A stretch of DNA of 64,000 nt. Origin: Micromonospora sp. CCTCC AA 2012012. GTDB lineage: Bacteria; Actinomycetota; Actinomycetes; Mycobacteriales; Micromonosporaceae. The translations under genes were made by a program, and so were the position numbers. The DNA is taken from positions 4,650,001-4,714,000 of the forward strand of contig NZ_CP159342.1 in assembly GCF_040499845.1 (NCBI RefSeq). The letters are read 5' to 3'. This document shows positions 23,953 to 33,161 of the stretch, piece after piece; within the stretch, counting starts at the first letter, position 1; each line of letters begins with the position of its first letter. Under the pieces are notes generated by a model, which saw only the letters and a program-made list of their open reading frames with translations, did not search any database and had not been told where the DNA came from.

Positions 23953-25146
23953 TCACGAGGCGCCAATTTGCTCGGCGACACGACTTGTGTCGTGCCCGTT
24001 CGCGGTTCGCGGCACGGGTGGCCAGTACCGGCGGACGGTGCGCTCGGACCGGCCGATTCTGGTGGCGATCTCGGCTGAGTGCAGGGACGGGTCCTGGCGA
24101 TGCCAGTAGGCCACGGCCCCGGCGGTGTCGGGCGGCACCTTTGCGCTGCTTGTGCCATCGTCCCGGTCGGAATTTCGACCCTGGCCTTCGACAGAGTCCA
24201 ACTCAATCTCTTGGGCAGCGCCCGGAGGGTTGGCCGTGTCCTGCTCGTCGGGATTCTCGACCGGCGTGCCTGGAGAGCCGGTGGTGCCGGACCTGCTGAT
24301 TCCAGACCGGTCCGTGGCGTGGTGTGAGGGGTCCGCACCCCGCAACGGCGGCGTGTGCGGGGACGGTATGGCGTCCTTACCGGTCTGGACGAGGTGAGCG
24401 TCCTCGTGGTCGCGTGTATCGTCCTGCGGCAGCTCAGGTGCAACTTCCTCGGTGTCGCGCGCATCGGTCGGCGCGTGCACGGTGGCGTCCGCATTCGAAT
24501 GCTCGCCCTCGTCGCCGCGGATCGCAGCCTCCGGCCATTCCGGCGGCGATACGTCGAAGCCTCGTAACGTCTGCGCTGCACGGGGCGGCCCTGATACGAG
24601 GGCCGGTGCCCTCAGGCTCGGCGATTCGGCCGTCGGGGACGGCGTCTCCGTTGGCGTGGTGGCGGACTGCAGGCGGCCAACCTGACTGACGGAGGGGGTG
24701 CGGATCCGTCCAGCGATCTCGACCAGGCTGATGCTGGCTACGACGACGAGCCCGTCAACGGAGATGGGCAGCAGGTAGGAGGCGGCGGCGCCAGTTTCGC
24801 CGTATCGGGCGGCGACGCCGACCATGTGCCAGTAACTCACCCAGGCGGCGATGCCGGCGATGACGGCGGCGGCGATCAGCCGGGCGGCGGCCAGGCCGCG
24901 GCGGTCCGCGGGTACGCGGGAGATGAGTTCGACGGTCAGCAGCAGTGCCAGCGGCGGCCACGCGGCGATGACCTGGCTGATGAGGTTCGGCCGGGCGTGT
25001 AGGACGTTCGCCGCGATCGACGCGGCGACGCCGAGGGCGAGCACGGCCCGCACGGCCCACCGCAGCCGGATCAGGTGCCGCGTGTCGACCTCCGCTACCT
25101 CCGGGGTACGGGCGGAGGTGTGCCGGGGTAGCGGTGTGGCGGTCAT
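23953..25146 (-). CDS. DUF2637/SpdB-like membrane protein with C-terminal HTH
   Basis: A 397-residue protein with four predicted membrane helices in residues 28-160 (AVRAVLALGVAASIAANVL, AAWPPLALLLTVELISRVP, RLIAAAVIAGIAAWVSYW, LLPISVDGLVVVASISLVEI). This is the DUF2637 pattern found in Streptomyces spread proteins (SpdB), which help plasmids move along mycelium. A long acidic, Pro/Ser-rich linker follows, then a C-terminal helix-turn-helix (SLHSAEIATRIGRSERTVRR). The start overlaps the stop of the LysM-BTAD gene by 4 bp, making it the last gene of the pilus operon. Confidence 0.82.
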   Translation of the reverse strand: MTATPLPRHTSARTPEVAEVDTRHLIRLRWAVRAVLALGVAASIAANVLHARPNLISQVIAAWPPLALLLTVELISRVPADRRGLAAARLIAAAVIAGIAAWVSYWHMVGVAARYGETGAAASYLLPISVDGLVVVASISLVEIAGRIRTPSVSQVGRLQSATTPTETPSPTAESPSLRAPALVSGPPRAAQTLRGFDVSPPEWPEAAIRGDEGEHSNADATVHAPTDARDTEEVAPELPQDDTRDHEDAHLVQTGKDAIPSPHTPPLRGADPSHHATDRSGISRSGTTGSPGTPVENPDEQDTANPPGAAQEIELDSVEGQGRNSDRDDGTSSAKVPPDTAGAVAYWHRQDPSLHSAEIATRIGRSERTVRRYWPPVPRTANGHDTSRVAEQIGAS

Positions 25147-28100
25147 GCGGCAGCTCCGTCACCGGGCCGGGGCGCCGGCCGCAGGTCTGGTCGGCGGGCG
25201 GGACGCTGGACCTGGGCGACCAACTCGTCGGCCAAGGCGATGGTGTCGTCGCTGGGTTCGGCGTCGATCTCGCCGAGGGCGCGGGTCAGGGCGCGGCGCA
25301 GGCTGCGGATGGCGTCGAGGTGCCCGAGCGCGGCGCGGGCCCGCATCGCCTGCTGGTACAGCTCTTCCGCGTACGGGTTGTGGCCGATCGCGGCGTCCAG
25401 GACGGTGAGCTGCTCGGCGGGGTTGCCGGTGAGGGCATCAACCAGGGCGAGGTAGGCGTCAAGTGCCTGCTGCCGGACGGCTTCGCGGTAGGGCTCGATC
25501 CATTCGTAGTCGGCGCCGTCGGCCAGGTGTCCGCGGTAGGTGTCGACCGCGCGGCGTAGCGCGGCGAGGCGCTCGGTTGGGTCGGTGGCCTGGTTGGCGT
25601 CGCGGATCGTGGCGCGCATGCGCCACAGGTCCACGTCGACGGCGTCGCGGTTGAGGACGTACCGCTGGTGGGGGTGGGTGAGATAGGTGCCGCGTCCTGC
25701 GGTGCGGCGCATGATGGTGCGCAGGTCGGACACGTAGGTGTAGAGCCGGCCGGGTGCTTTGTTGGCGGGAGCGTCGGGGAGCAGGTCGTCGAGGATCGCC
25801 TCGGCGGAGGCGTCGCCGTCGTGCACGGCCAGGTAGACGAGCACTTCGAGGGATTTCTTGCGCAGTGTCGGCCCTGGCGGCACGTCGACGATCGCGGCGG
25901 TGCCCAGTACGGTGACCTGAACCCTCCCGTGGCTGGTCTCCTGGCTTTCCTCGGCCGCGCCGTCGGTGTCCGGTTCTTCCACGGCGGGCGGGGGCGCACC
26001 GTCGCGGGCAGTGTCCGCGCCGCCGGCATGGGCGTCGGTGGGCGGAGCTGTCTGGGTGGCTGGGGTGGTCTCGCTGCTGGCGCTGCTTGCTGTTGCTGTC
26101 GGGGCGGCGGACACGGGCTCGGCGCCGGTTGCCGGCAGGTGGTCACCCTCGCGGACGGGGACGTCGGGTGGCGCCGGCTCGGTGTCGGGAGGAGGTTGCT
26201 CATCGGGTGCGGCGTTCGTGGCCTGGGCGGTGGTGACGGGTTCGATCGGGGCGGGAGCCTGCGGCTGGCCGGTGTGGGATTCGGCGAGGGTGACGAGCAG
26301 GTCGCTGGTCTCGGACGGGGTGAGGACGGCCAGTCGGCCGATGTCGGCCGGGTGGCCACCGTGGCGGGAGCCTTCCCCCTGGGCGCGGCTCGTGGTGCCG
26401 TCTTCGGCGACGACGACGGTGTCGCCGTCGGGCCATGCGCCCAGCAGCACGCCGTGGATGTCAAGGCGCTGGCCCTGGGCGAGGAGCGCGGCGATACGGG
26501 TGCGCTGGTGGCGGGTGTCGGCGTCGGCCAGCAGCAGGACTGGCGGCATCGGCTCCCCGGTCGGGTCCGCCGCGCGTGCCTCGGCGGCGGTGTCGACCTC
26601 GTGGGCGTAGGCGATGCGGCTGCGGTGCAGGGTCTGCGCCTCGAGCAGGTCGAGTGCCTCGTCCAGGCCACCGGTGACGGTCAGCCGCGGGGTGCGGGGC
26701 AGCGCGACGGCACCGGCGCCGAGCAGCGTCGCCGCGGTCGCTGATGGCATGACCAGCCAGGTGCGGTCTTCCGGTGCATCGAGGCCCCCGGCGGCCAGGG
26801 CGGCGGCCATGAACCCGCGGGCGGCGGCCTCCGCGCCGGGACCGGTGAGCCCCAGGCCGGCGGGCGGCCAGACCGCGGCGAGCGGGTGCGCCAGCGACGG
26901 CACCACCGGGCGCAGCGCAGTGTCGTCTCCTGCGCTCAGGTTCGCGACAGGCGCCGACTTCTCGTCGTCGTCCTCATCGTCGAGACCGGCGTCGTCGAGG
27001 GCGCCGGTCTTGTCGTGCCGCCCGGCGATCTCCAGACGGTCGTCGTCGAGAAGGCCGGCGTCCTGATCGGAGGTGTCAGGGCCGTCCGGTACGGAGGTGT
27101 TGTCGTGTGCTTCGGTGCCGTCGGGGTCGGTGAACAGCCCGAGGTCGCCGTCCGGACCTTCGTAGCCGGCCGGGTCGGTGGGGGTCGTGGTGGCGTGGCG
27201 CAGGCGGCGGCGGATCTGGTTCACCACGGGCGGCATGGGCGCCACGTCGGGGTCGTCCAGGCGCAGGTCGGCCGACACGGGCCGGCGGGTGTAGCGGCGG
27301 CGGCGGTGGGCCCAGACGAGGGCGACGGCCGCGAGGATCGCGGCAACGAGCCCGGCGTCGAGCCAGCTGCCGGTGCCGAGTGAGACACCGGGTGACGCCT
27401 CCGTTTGCGGCCCGGGTGTCTGCTGCCCGTCGACCGAGGGACGGGGCGTCGTCGAGCCTCCGGAGGCCGACGGCTGCTCAGCGGGCGCGGTGGAGACCGG
27501 CGGCGAGGGGACGTGGACTATGCCGTCATCACCGTCGTGCGGCGCCGGGGTGGTGGAGCCTGTCGACGGTCTCGCGGACGGCGCGTCGGGTGGCGGCTGG
27601 GTGGGTTGGCGCGGTGGTGTCGGCGGGGGCGCGGCGGTGCCGGGTGTCGGCTGCTCGGGGCCTGCCGCCGGGGGGTCGGCGGGTGGCGGGGTCCGGGGTG
27701 TGCCGGCGGATGGTGTGGCGTCGTCGGGCAGTTCGAGGGTCCAGCCGGGGTAGATCAGGTTCGGGTTGGTGAGGGTGCCGCCGACGTCGCGGAAGTGGGT
27801 GCCCCGGTTGAGGGCGAAGATCTCCGGCCACCGGTTGGCGTCGCCGAGCCACTGCTGGGCGATCTTCGACAGGGTGTCCCCGCGCCGCACCTCGCAGGTG
27901 TAGGTCTGCCCGGACGACACAAGCGTTACGTGGCCCGCTACCAGCCGGGCCGGCACCGGATCCCTCATGTCCGGCAGGGCGGACGTCGACACGGCTGCCT
28001 GCCAGGCCTGCGTGTGGTGCCCGTCCGTGGTCACCAGCCGCATGGTGCTGCTGGGCACGGCGGTCGCCGTAGCCGTAGCCGGAGCGGTGGCGTTGGTGTG

Positions 28101-28508
28101 GGTGGTTGTCGCCTGCGCTGGCTGGGTGAGGGTCGGTGCGGCCTGGGCGGCGGTGGCGAGGACGCCGCCGCTGATGGCGGCCACCAGGATTGCGGCGAGC
28201 CCGCGGGCCGGCGCGATGGCTCGGGGTTGCGGCAGGCGGATGCCCGTAACGGTTTCGGCGACCTCGGCGATCAGCGACCAGATGAACGCTGCCCACACCG
28301 CCCAGAGCAGGCAGACGAGGGCGTTGCCGAGCATGGCGTCGGTCAGCGGTGAGGTGAGGGCGGTGCCGACGTCCTGCCAGGTGGGGACCTCGCGGGGTAG
28401 CGGCCAGCCGACGTATCGGATGAGCGCGTACGGCACGCCGGCGGTGAGCAGCACCAGGGTCCCGAGTCCGGCCAGCCGGCGGGCGGTGGCGGCGAGGAAT
28501 GCGAACAC
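25143..28508 (-). CDS. Membrane LysM protein fused to a SARP-like BTAD regulator domain
   Basis: This 1121-residue protein combines parts rarely seen together. The N-terminal 125 residues hold three membrane helices. A LysM domain (about 200-255; VRRGDTLSKIAQQWLG, NPNLIYPGWTLELP) follows, then a Pro/Thr-rich wall-spanning-type linker, another membrane helix near 385-405 with basic RRRRYTRR after it, and a long acidic region. The C-terminus (about 860-1110) has an OmpR/SARP-type winged helix (VTVLGTAAIVDVPPGPTLRK, KSLEVLVYLAVHDG) and a bacterial transcriptional activator domain (DVDLWRMRATIRDAN, NPYAEELYQQAMRAR). By topology LysM would lie outside and BTAD inside. Such a protein could sense the wall or pilus and report to transcription or assembly. 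It closes the pilus cluster with the DUF2637 gene. Confidence 0.82.
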   Translation of the reverse strand: MFAFLAATARRLAGLGTLVLLTAGVPYALIRYVGWPLPREVPTWQDVGTALTSPLTDAMLGNALVCLLWAVWAAFIWSLIAEVAETVTGIRLPQPRAIAPARGLAAILVAAISGGVLATAAQAAPTLTQPAQATTTHTNATAPATATATAVPSSTMRLVTTDGHHTQAWQAAVSTSALPDMRDPVPARLVAGHVTLVSSGQTYTCEVRRGDTLSKIAQQWLGDANRWPEIFALNRGTHFRDVGGTLTNPNLIYPGWTLELPDDATPSAGTPRTPPPADPPAAGPEQPTPGTAAPPPTPPRQPTQPPPDAPSARPSTGSTTPAPHDGDDGIVHVPSPPVSTAPAEQPSASGGSTTPRPSVDGQQTPGPQTEASPGVSLGTGSWLDAGLVAAILAAVALVWAHRRRRYTRRPVSADLRLDDPDVAPMPPVVNQIRRRLRHATTTPTDPAGYEGPDGDLGLFTDPDGTEAHDNTSVPDGPDTSDQDAGLLDDDRLEIAGRHDKTGALDDAGLDDEDDDEKSAPVANLSAGDDTALRPVVPSLAHPLAAVWPPAGLGLTGPGAEAAARGFMAAALAAGGLDAPEDRTWLVMPSATAATLLGAGAVALPRTPRLTVTGGLDEALDLLEAQTLHRSRIAYAHEVDTAAEARAADPTGEPMPPVLLLADADTRHQRTRIAALLAQGQRLDIHGVLLGAWPDGDTVVVAEDGTTSRAQGEGSRHGGHPADIGRLAVLTPSETSDLLVTLAESHTGQPQAPAPIEPVTTAQATNAAPDEQPPPDTEPAPPDVPVREGDHLPATGAEPVSAAPTATASSASSETTPATQTAPPTDAHAGGADTARDGAPPPAVEEPDTDGAAEESQETSHGRVQVTVLGTAAIVDVPPGPTLRKKSLEVLVYLAVHDGDASAEAILDDLLPDAPANKAPGRLYTYVSDLRTIMRRTAGRGTYLTHPHQRYVLNRDAVDVDLWRMRATIRDANQATDPTERLAALRRAVDTYRGHLADGADYEWIEPYREAVRQQALDAYLALVDALTGNPAEQLTVLDAAIGHNPYAEELYQQAMRARAALGHLDAIRSLRRALTRALGEIDAEPSDDTIALADELVAQVQRPARRPDLRPAPRPGDGAAA

Positions 28509-28537
28509 TGGGGCTCCCGGTGGGGTGGCGGTCCTGG

Positions 28538-28984
28538 TCAGTTCGGTGCGGTGACGCCGGTCAGAGGGCTGGCGGTCGCGGTCGCGGACACCGGCAGGGC
28601 GCTGATCCCGACGAGGTGCAGCAGCTGCGTGGGCCGGGTGCCGCTGATGGTGACGGTGACGGCGGTGGGGGTGGCGGACGCGGTCACCTGCCCGTCGACG
28701 CCGGCCTGTTGGGCGAAGCTCCGCGCGGCTGCGGCGGCCTGGGCGGGCTGGAGCTGGACAGTGCCGGTGGCCCGGTAGGTGGCAAGGTCAATCTCGCGGG
28801 CGCCTGCCCGGGCGGCGCCCTGTGCGACGTCGAGGAGCCGCACCTTGTCCGACATGCCCAGGCCCAGGTCGAGCACCAGGCCAGCGAGGATGAGGACGAG
28901 AACGACGCCGAAGATCGTCCACGGGGTGATCTGGCCGCGGTCGTCGTGGCGGGCCTGCCGCAGGCGGGTACTCAGCCGGTTCAT
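28538..28984 (-). CDS. TadG-like pilus assembly protein
   Basis: A 148-residue protein. The N-terminus DDRGQITPWTIFGVVLVLIL has the short basic leader, Gly and hydrophobic helix typical of Tad/TadG pseudopilins, followed by KVRLLDVAQGAARAGAREID and a beta-rich domain. Start ATG 28984 overlaps the previous stop (ATGA). It ends 29 bp before the LysM-BTAD start. It probably sits in the membrane as part of the pilus base. Confidence 0.75.
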   Translation of the reverse strand: MNRLSTRLRQARHDDRGQITPWTIFGVVLVLILAGLVLDLGLGMSDKVRLLDVAQGAARAGAREIDLATYRATGTVQLQPAQAAAAARSFAQQAGVDGQVTASATPTAVTVTISGTRPTQLLHLVGISALPVSATATASPLTGVTAPN

Positions 28985-29448
28985 GGCGCCGTTGTCCCGC
29001 GGTAGGTGTCGAGGGGCTGGTGGGAGGTGCCGCGGATGGTGATGGTGCCGGGCAGGCCGAGGCCGTAGAGGTCTTCGAGGCGGACGGTGCACGCCACGGT
29101 GGCGCTGACCTGCCCGCCGGGGACGAACGCGCCGGCGTCGACGGTGACGTTGGACGGCTGGCAGGTGAAGGCCCGCCCAGCCAGGGTCGCGGAGGCGCCG
29201 TCGGCACCTGCTGCGCGGGCCTCGCCGGGGGTGTGGGCGAGGGACGCCTGGCGGGCCGCGGCGGCGGCGGCGGAGTTGACGTCGATGGCGGCCGAGGCCA
29301 GGCGCAGGCACGCCACCACCGCGAGGGCGGCCAGGACCATCAGCGGTACGTAGCTCAGCGCCATCTCGACGCTGACCGAACCGCGGTCTCCCCGCAGCCG
29401 AGGCACCCGGCGGCGTGGGTGTCGGCTGCGGCGCTGCTCGCGGGTCAC
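28981..29448 (-). CDS. TadE-like pseudopilin
   Basis: 155 residues starting at GTG 29448. The sequence RGDRGSVSVEMALSYVPLMV is the TadE signature: a basic leader, Gly-Ser cleavage context, Glu at position 5 of the mature helix, then a hydrophobic stretch. Two Cys in the C-terminal half (TCQPSN, VACTVR) may form a disulfide. Overlaps both neighbours by 4 bp. Confidence 0.8.
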   Translation of the reverse strand: MTREQRRSRHPRRRVPRLRGDRGSVSVEMALSYVPLMVLAALAVVACLRLASAAIDVNSAAAAAARQASLAHTPGEARAAGADGASATLAGRAFTCQPSNVTVDAGAFVPGGQVSATVACTVRLEDLYGLGLPGTITIRGTSHQPLDTYRGTTAP

Positions 29449-29897
29449 GTCGAGTCTCCTTCCACTCCAGGCGGCGAGGGGGCCAGCGACAGGGTCGAGG
29501 GGCGGAAACGCTCGACCGGGGCGCTGGCCTGGGTGCTGACCTGCAGGCGCAGGAACGGCACGACGGCGGGCACCCGGCCGGCCACGGCCACCGTGGCGGT
29601 GTCGGCGGTGCGGGTGACCGACACCCGCGGGTCGACGACGACCTGCCCCGCGACCTGGTCGAGGACGGTGGCGGCGTCGGCACGGCCGGCGGCGGCGGTG
29701 CCGCCGGACACCCTGGTGGTCTGCAGGGCGTGGTTCGCGGCGTGTTGGACGCCGAGTTGGGCCAGGGCCCACAGGGCGAACTGCACGCCGACGAGGACAA
29801 GCAGGAACAGCAGGGGCGCGTAGATGACCACCTCGGTGGTGACCGACCCGCGGTCACCACCGAGCCGGCGTCGCCTGCCTCGTCGCGTGCGGTGCAT
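29445..29897 (-). CDS. TadE-like pseudopilin
   Basis: 150 residues from ATG 29897; in-frame upstream codons exist but would overlap the pilin-like gene. GGDRGSVTTEVVIYAPLLFL is a clear prepilin-type signal with Glu at position 5. The remaining domain is beta-rich (VSVTRTADTATVAVAGRVPA). Paralogous to the next gene (28981-29448), indicating a heteromeric minor-pilin set. Confidence 0.8.
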   Translation of the reverse strand: MHRTRRGRRRRLGGDRGSVTTEVVIYAPLLFLLVLVGVQFALWALAQLGVQHAANHALQTTRVSGGTAAAGRADAATVLDQVAGQVVVDPRVSVTRTADTATVAVAGRVPAVVPFLRLQVSTQASAPVERFRPSTLSLAPSPPGVEGDST

Positions 29898-29899
29898 GG

Positions 29900-30106
29900 C
29901 TAGAGGTTGATTCCGGTGATCTTGGTGATGATCTTGCCCTGGAAGATGGCGTAGACGGCCAGGACGAGGGTGACGAGCAGGGCGATCCACATGACCTTCT
30001 CGGTGGTCTCGCTGCCCCGGTCGCCGGAGTCACGCAGCCGGCGAGCCCGGTCGACGAGGGTGAGGTGTGCCAGGGTCAGCAGGGCCATCAGCTTGCTGGG
30101 GTGCAC
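29900..30106 (-). CDS. Small Flp-pilin-like protein
   Basis: 68 residues from GTG 30106 with GAAGGAG upstream. After a basic 25-residue leader comes RGSETTEKVMWIALLVTLVL and a short tail. Small size, a Gly-Ser site and Glu at position 3-6 of the helix fit a Flp-type major pilin. It lies just before the two TadE-like genes and after TadC, the usual place for a pilin. Confidence 0.7.
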   Translation of the reverse strand: MHPSKLMALLTLAHLTLVDRARRLRDSGDRGSETTEKVMWIALLVTLVLAVYAIFQGKIITKITGINL

Positions 30107-30133
30107 GGCGTTTCTCCTTCTGGTGTGTCGGGG

Positions 30134-31006
30134 TCAGAAGCTGTCCACGGCGGTGACAGCCGGGTAGAGGAGGAACAGCATGTAGGCGGCGGCCAGGAGC
30201 ATGACCGGCATAGACATGCGTTCGGTGGCGGAGTTGGCCCGGGCCTCCAGGGCGGCGGCCTGGTGGGCGCGCAGGGTGGCGGCGCGGATGGTGAGGGAGT
30301 CGCGGATACGGGCGCCTTCGGTGCCGGCGAGACTCATCGTCGCGGCGAGTTCCTGCAGTTCGACGACGCCGGTGTCCTCGCCGAGCTGGCCGAGGGCCTG
30401 CCAGGGCGGGATGCGCAACAGCCGGGCGGTGGCCACGGCACGGTTCAGGCGTCCGGCGGCCCAGCCGTGGGTGTCGGCGCAGGCGTCGTCGAGGGCTTGT
30501 TCGAGACCGGCGCCGCCGGCGAGGGAGATGACGACGAGATCGAGCACGGCGGACAGGGCGTAGCGCAGCTCGTCGCGGCGCCGCTGCGCCTCGGCGTGCA
30601 CGGTGGTCTCGGCCAGCCACCAGCCGCCGGCCGCGCCAGCCAGCGACGCCCACAGCGGCATGCCGGCGGCGAAGCTGACCCCGCCGGAGGCGAGGACGGC
30701 CATCGCGACCGGGGGCAGCAGCAGGCCGGCGAGGACCGCGAGGGCCTGGTCGGCCAGGTGGGTGGCGGTCGGCCGTCCGAGTACGGCGAGGTCGGCGCGC
30801 ATCCGCTGCCGGGGCAGGCCGAGGGCACGCAGGGGCGCGGCGAGCAGCCGGGTCCTGGCCCCCACCGGTTCTTCCGAGGCAGCCGGGGTGCGGCGCAGAG
30901 CGTCGAGGGCCTGAGCGAGGCTGGGGCGGGCGGGATGCAGGCCGGTGCCGGCCAGGACCAGTCCGAGCCCGGCGACGACGCCGCACGCCACCACGAAAGC
31001 GGCCAT
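30134..31006 (-). CDS. tadC: TadC-like type II secretion F-domain protein
   Basis: 290 residues with membrane helices near the N-terminus, at about 90-135 and at the C-terminus (MPVMLLAAAYMLFLLYPAVT). The cytoplasmic domain (YALSAVLDLVVISLAGGAGL, ELQELAATMSLAGTEGARIR) matches the T2SS F/TadC family, platform proteins that couple the ATPase to pilin insertion. The ATG overlaps the upstream stop by one base (TGATG). Confidence 0.82.
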   Translation of the reverse strand: MAAFVVACGVVAGLGLVLAGTGLHPARPSLAQALDALRRTPAASEEPVGARTRLLAAPLRALGLPRQRMRADLAVLGRPTATHLADQALAVLAGLLLPPVAMAVLASGGVSFAAGMPLWASLAGAAGGWWLAETTVHAEAQRRRDELRYALSAVLDLVVISLAGGAGLEQALDDACADTHGWAAGRLNRAVATARLLRIPPWQALGQLGEDTGVVELQELAATMSLAGTEGARIRDSLTIRAATLRAHQAAALEARANSATERMSMPVMLLAAAYMLFLLYPAVTAVDSF

Positions 31007-31854
31007 CACGCCACCTGCCCGAGCTGGTCGGCCGAGAGCACCCGTGGCGGTTGCGGCACGCGGGAGGCGCGGGCCAGCCACCAGAACCCGCCGGCGAACA
31101 CCGCCCCGACGACAAGGAGCACGAGCTGCCCGGTGACGCTGCGGTACGGGGCGAGGAACCCGCGGTTGAGCAGGATCAGCCCGGCGACCATCGCCACCGA
31201 CGTGCCGGTGATCACCCGGGCGGCCGTGCGGGTCGCGGCCCGTTTGGTGGCCACCCGCATCCGGATGCCGGCGAGCTCGCGGGCGGTGGCGGCGAGGCTG
31301 GTCAGGCACTGGGACAGTTGCCCGCCGTGGTAGCCGGCGGCCTGCGTGAGAGCGCGCACGACGAGGTCGGCGGTGGGGTCGGCGAGGTCGGCGGCGAACG
31401 CGCGCAGCGCGTCGGGCAGCCGCACACCGCCGCGCACCGCCCCCGCGAGGGCCTGCACCTGGGGGCGGATGGGCTGGGGGGTAACAGGGGCGGTGGCGGT
31501 GATGGCCTGCTCCAGGCCGGCGGCCGACGACAGGGTGTCGCGCAGCAGCTCAGCCCAGGTGGCGATCGCCTCGATCCGGGCGATCGCGCGGGTGTGCTCC
31601 CGGTCGGGGCCCAGGACGCGGGGCAGCGCCCACACCGCGGCGGCGGTCAGCAGCGCCGCGACCGGCCAACGGGTCGCCGCCGCGGCGGCGAATCCAGCGA
31701 CGATGGCCGCGAGGAGCCGGGTCCGGTCGGCCGACGTCCACCGTGTCCGGGTGCTCGGGATGCCGGGTGGGCGGCGGCGCAGCCCGTCGGCGACGAGGAT
31801 CAGGCCGGCCGCGCAGCCCAAGCCGAGCAGGATCGGCAGCAGGTCCATGCTCAC
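31006..31854 (-). CDS. tadB: TadB-like type II secretion F-domain protein
   Basis: About 282 residues. N-terminal helix, two further helices near 45-80, the F domain (WAELLRDTLSSAAGLEQAIT, QAAGYHGGQLSQCLTSLAAT) and two C-terminal helices. Together with TadC it forms the inner-membrane platform. GTG 31854 overlaps the TadA stop (GTGA); an ATG at 31848 is also possible. Confidence 0.82.
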   Translation of the reverse strand: MSMDLLPILLGLGCAAGLILVADGLRRRPPGIPSTRTRWTSADRTRLLAAIVAGFAAAAATRWPVAALLTAAAVWALPRVLGPDREHTRAIARIEAIATWAELLRDTLSSAAGLEQAITATAPVTPQPIRPQVQALAGAVRGGVRLPDALRAFAADLADPTADLVVRALTQAAGYHGGQLSQCLTSLAATARELAGIRMRVATKRAATRTAARVITGTSVAMVAGLILLNRGFLAPYRSVTGQLVLLVVGAVFAGGFWWLARASRVPQPPRVLSADQLGQVA

Positions 31855-33161
31855 CACCGGTCCCGGACGAGGATGTCGGGGTTGAGGCCGGCGGCCGTGA
31901 GCTCATCGAGGGTGTCGGCGCGGATCGGCGCGGCGGGGACGGCGCGCCGGTCCGGGCCAGGGCGGTAGATCTCGTTGGAGGGAATCTGGGTGCCGTCGGT
32001 CTCCAGGACCTGGCGGATGGACGACACCACCCGGGTGCCGTCGGTGGCAACATCCAGGTGGACGACGAAGTCGACGGCCTGGCCGATGAGCACGTTCGCC
32101 GCGTCGAAGGTCAGCTTCTCCGGCGCCTGCATGACGTACATGGCCAGCCGGGTCAGCGCCTGCTTACTGGAGGAGGCATGCAGGGTGCACATGCTGCCGT
32201 CGTTGCCCTGCGACATAGCCAGGAGCATCGGTACGGCCTCGGCGCCGCGGGTCTCACCGACGATGACCCGGTCCGGGCGCATCCGCAGGCCCCAACGCAC
32301 CATCGTGGACATGTCGATGCCACCGACGCCTTCCAGGTTCGGTTCCCGCTGCTGCAGGGCAGTGGTGTTCGGGTGCGCGTCGCTGTCCTCGTCAAGACCG
32401 AGTTCGTAGGCGTCCTCGACGGTGACGATCCGCTCGTGCGGGCTAATCGCGCCGGCGGCGGCGCGCAGCATGGTGGTCTTGCCGACGCCGACACCTCCGC
32501 AGATCACGATGTTCTTGCGCGCCCGCACCAGCGCCCGGATGAGCTCCCGCAACCCCACCGTGATCTCCCCGCGATGCAGCAGGTCCTCCAGGGTCACCCG
32601 GTGCAGGGTGTTGCGGCGGATCGACAGCGAGGGCCGTTTCGCCACCGCCATCACGGCGAACAGGCGTTGCCCGCCGGGCAGCCGCAGCGACAGGCCCGGC
32701 GAACCGCGGTCGAATCGGCGCTCCTCCTGCCCGCTGCGCGCCGCCGCAACCCGCACCAGGTCGACCAGGTCGTCGTCGGAGGCGGCCACCGGCGGCACTC
32801 GCTGCACCCGCCCGTCAGTGGTGCGGATCCACACGTTGTCGCAGCCGTTGGCGAAGATGTCCTCCACCCGCGGGTCGTCGATCAACCTCTGCAAGCCGCC
32901 CAGCCCGGTGAAGGTGTCCCGCAACGCCCGCGCCAAGGCCGCCTCGGCCTGCGGAGTGAGCGGGACACGGCCAGCGGAGATGTCCTCGCGGGCGTGGACG
33001 ACGAGTTCCTCCGCGATGTATCCCGCGATCACCGCGTGCCGCTCGCCGTCGGGAAGTTGCGCGCCGTGCGCGGCAAGGCGGTCACTGACCCGGGCCCGCA
33101 GCCGCGCCACCACCTCCGGCGGCGCCGCCGTCGTGCCGCCGTTCAGGGTCGGGGCAGTCAC
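31851..33161 (-). CDS. tadA: TadA/CpaF-type pilus assembly ATPase
   Basis: 436 residues from GTG 33161. Motifs of the GspE/TadA superfamily are complete: Walker A VICGGVGVGKTTMLRA, Asp box IVTVEDAYELGL, Walker B MRPDRVIVGETRGAEAV and the His box CTLHASSSKQAL. The N-terminal domain with GLGGLQRLIDDPRVEDIFAN is typical of CpaF. It powers pilus extension, and perhaps retraction, at the cytoplasmic face. It overlaps the genes on both sides by 4 bp. Confidence 0.93.
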   Translation of the reverse strand: MTAPTLNGGTTAAPPEVVARLRARVSDRLAAHGAQLPDGERHAVIAGYIAEELVVHAREDISAGRVPLTPQAEAALARALRDTFTGLGGLQRLIDDPRVEDIFANGCDNVWIRTTDGRVQRVPPVAASDDDLVDLVRVAAARSGQEERRFDRGSPGLSLRLPGGQRLFAVMAVAKRPSLSIRRNTLHRVTLEDLLHRGEITVGLRELIRALVRARKNIVICGGVGVGKTTMLRAAAGAISPHERIVTVEDAYELGLDEDSDAHPNTTALQQREPNLEGVGGIDMSTMVRWGLRMRPDRVIVGETRGAEAVPMLLAMSQGNDGSMCTLHASSSKQALTRLAMYVMQAPEKLTFDAANVLIGQAVDFVVHLDVATDGTRVVSSIRQVLETDGTQIPSNEIYRPGPDRRAVPAAPIRADTLDELTAAGLNPDILVRDRW

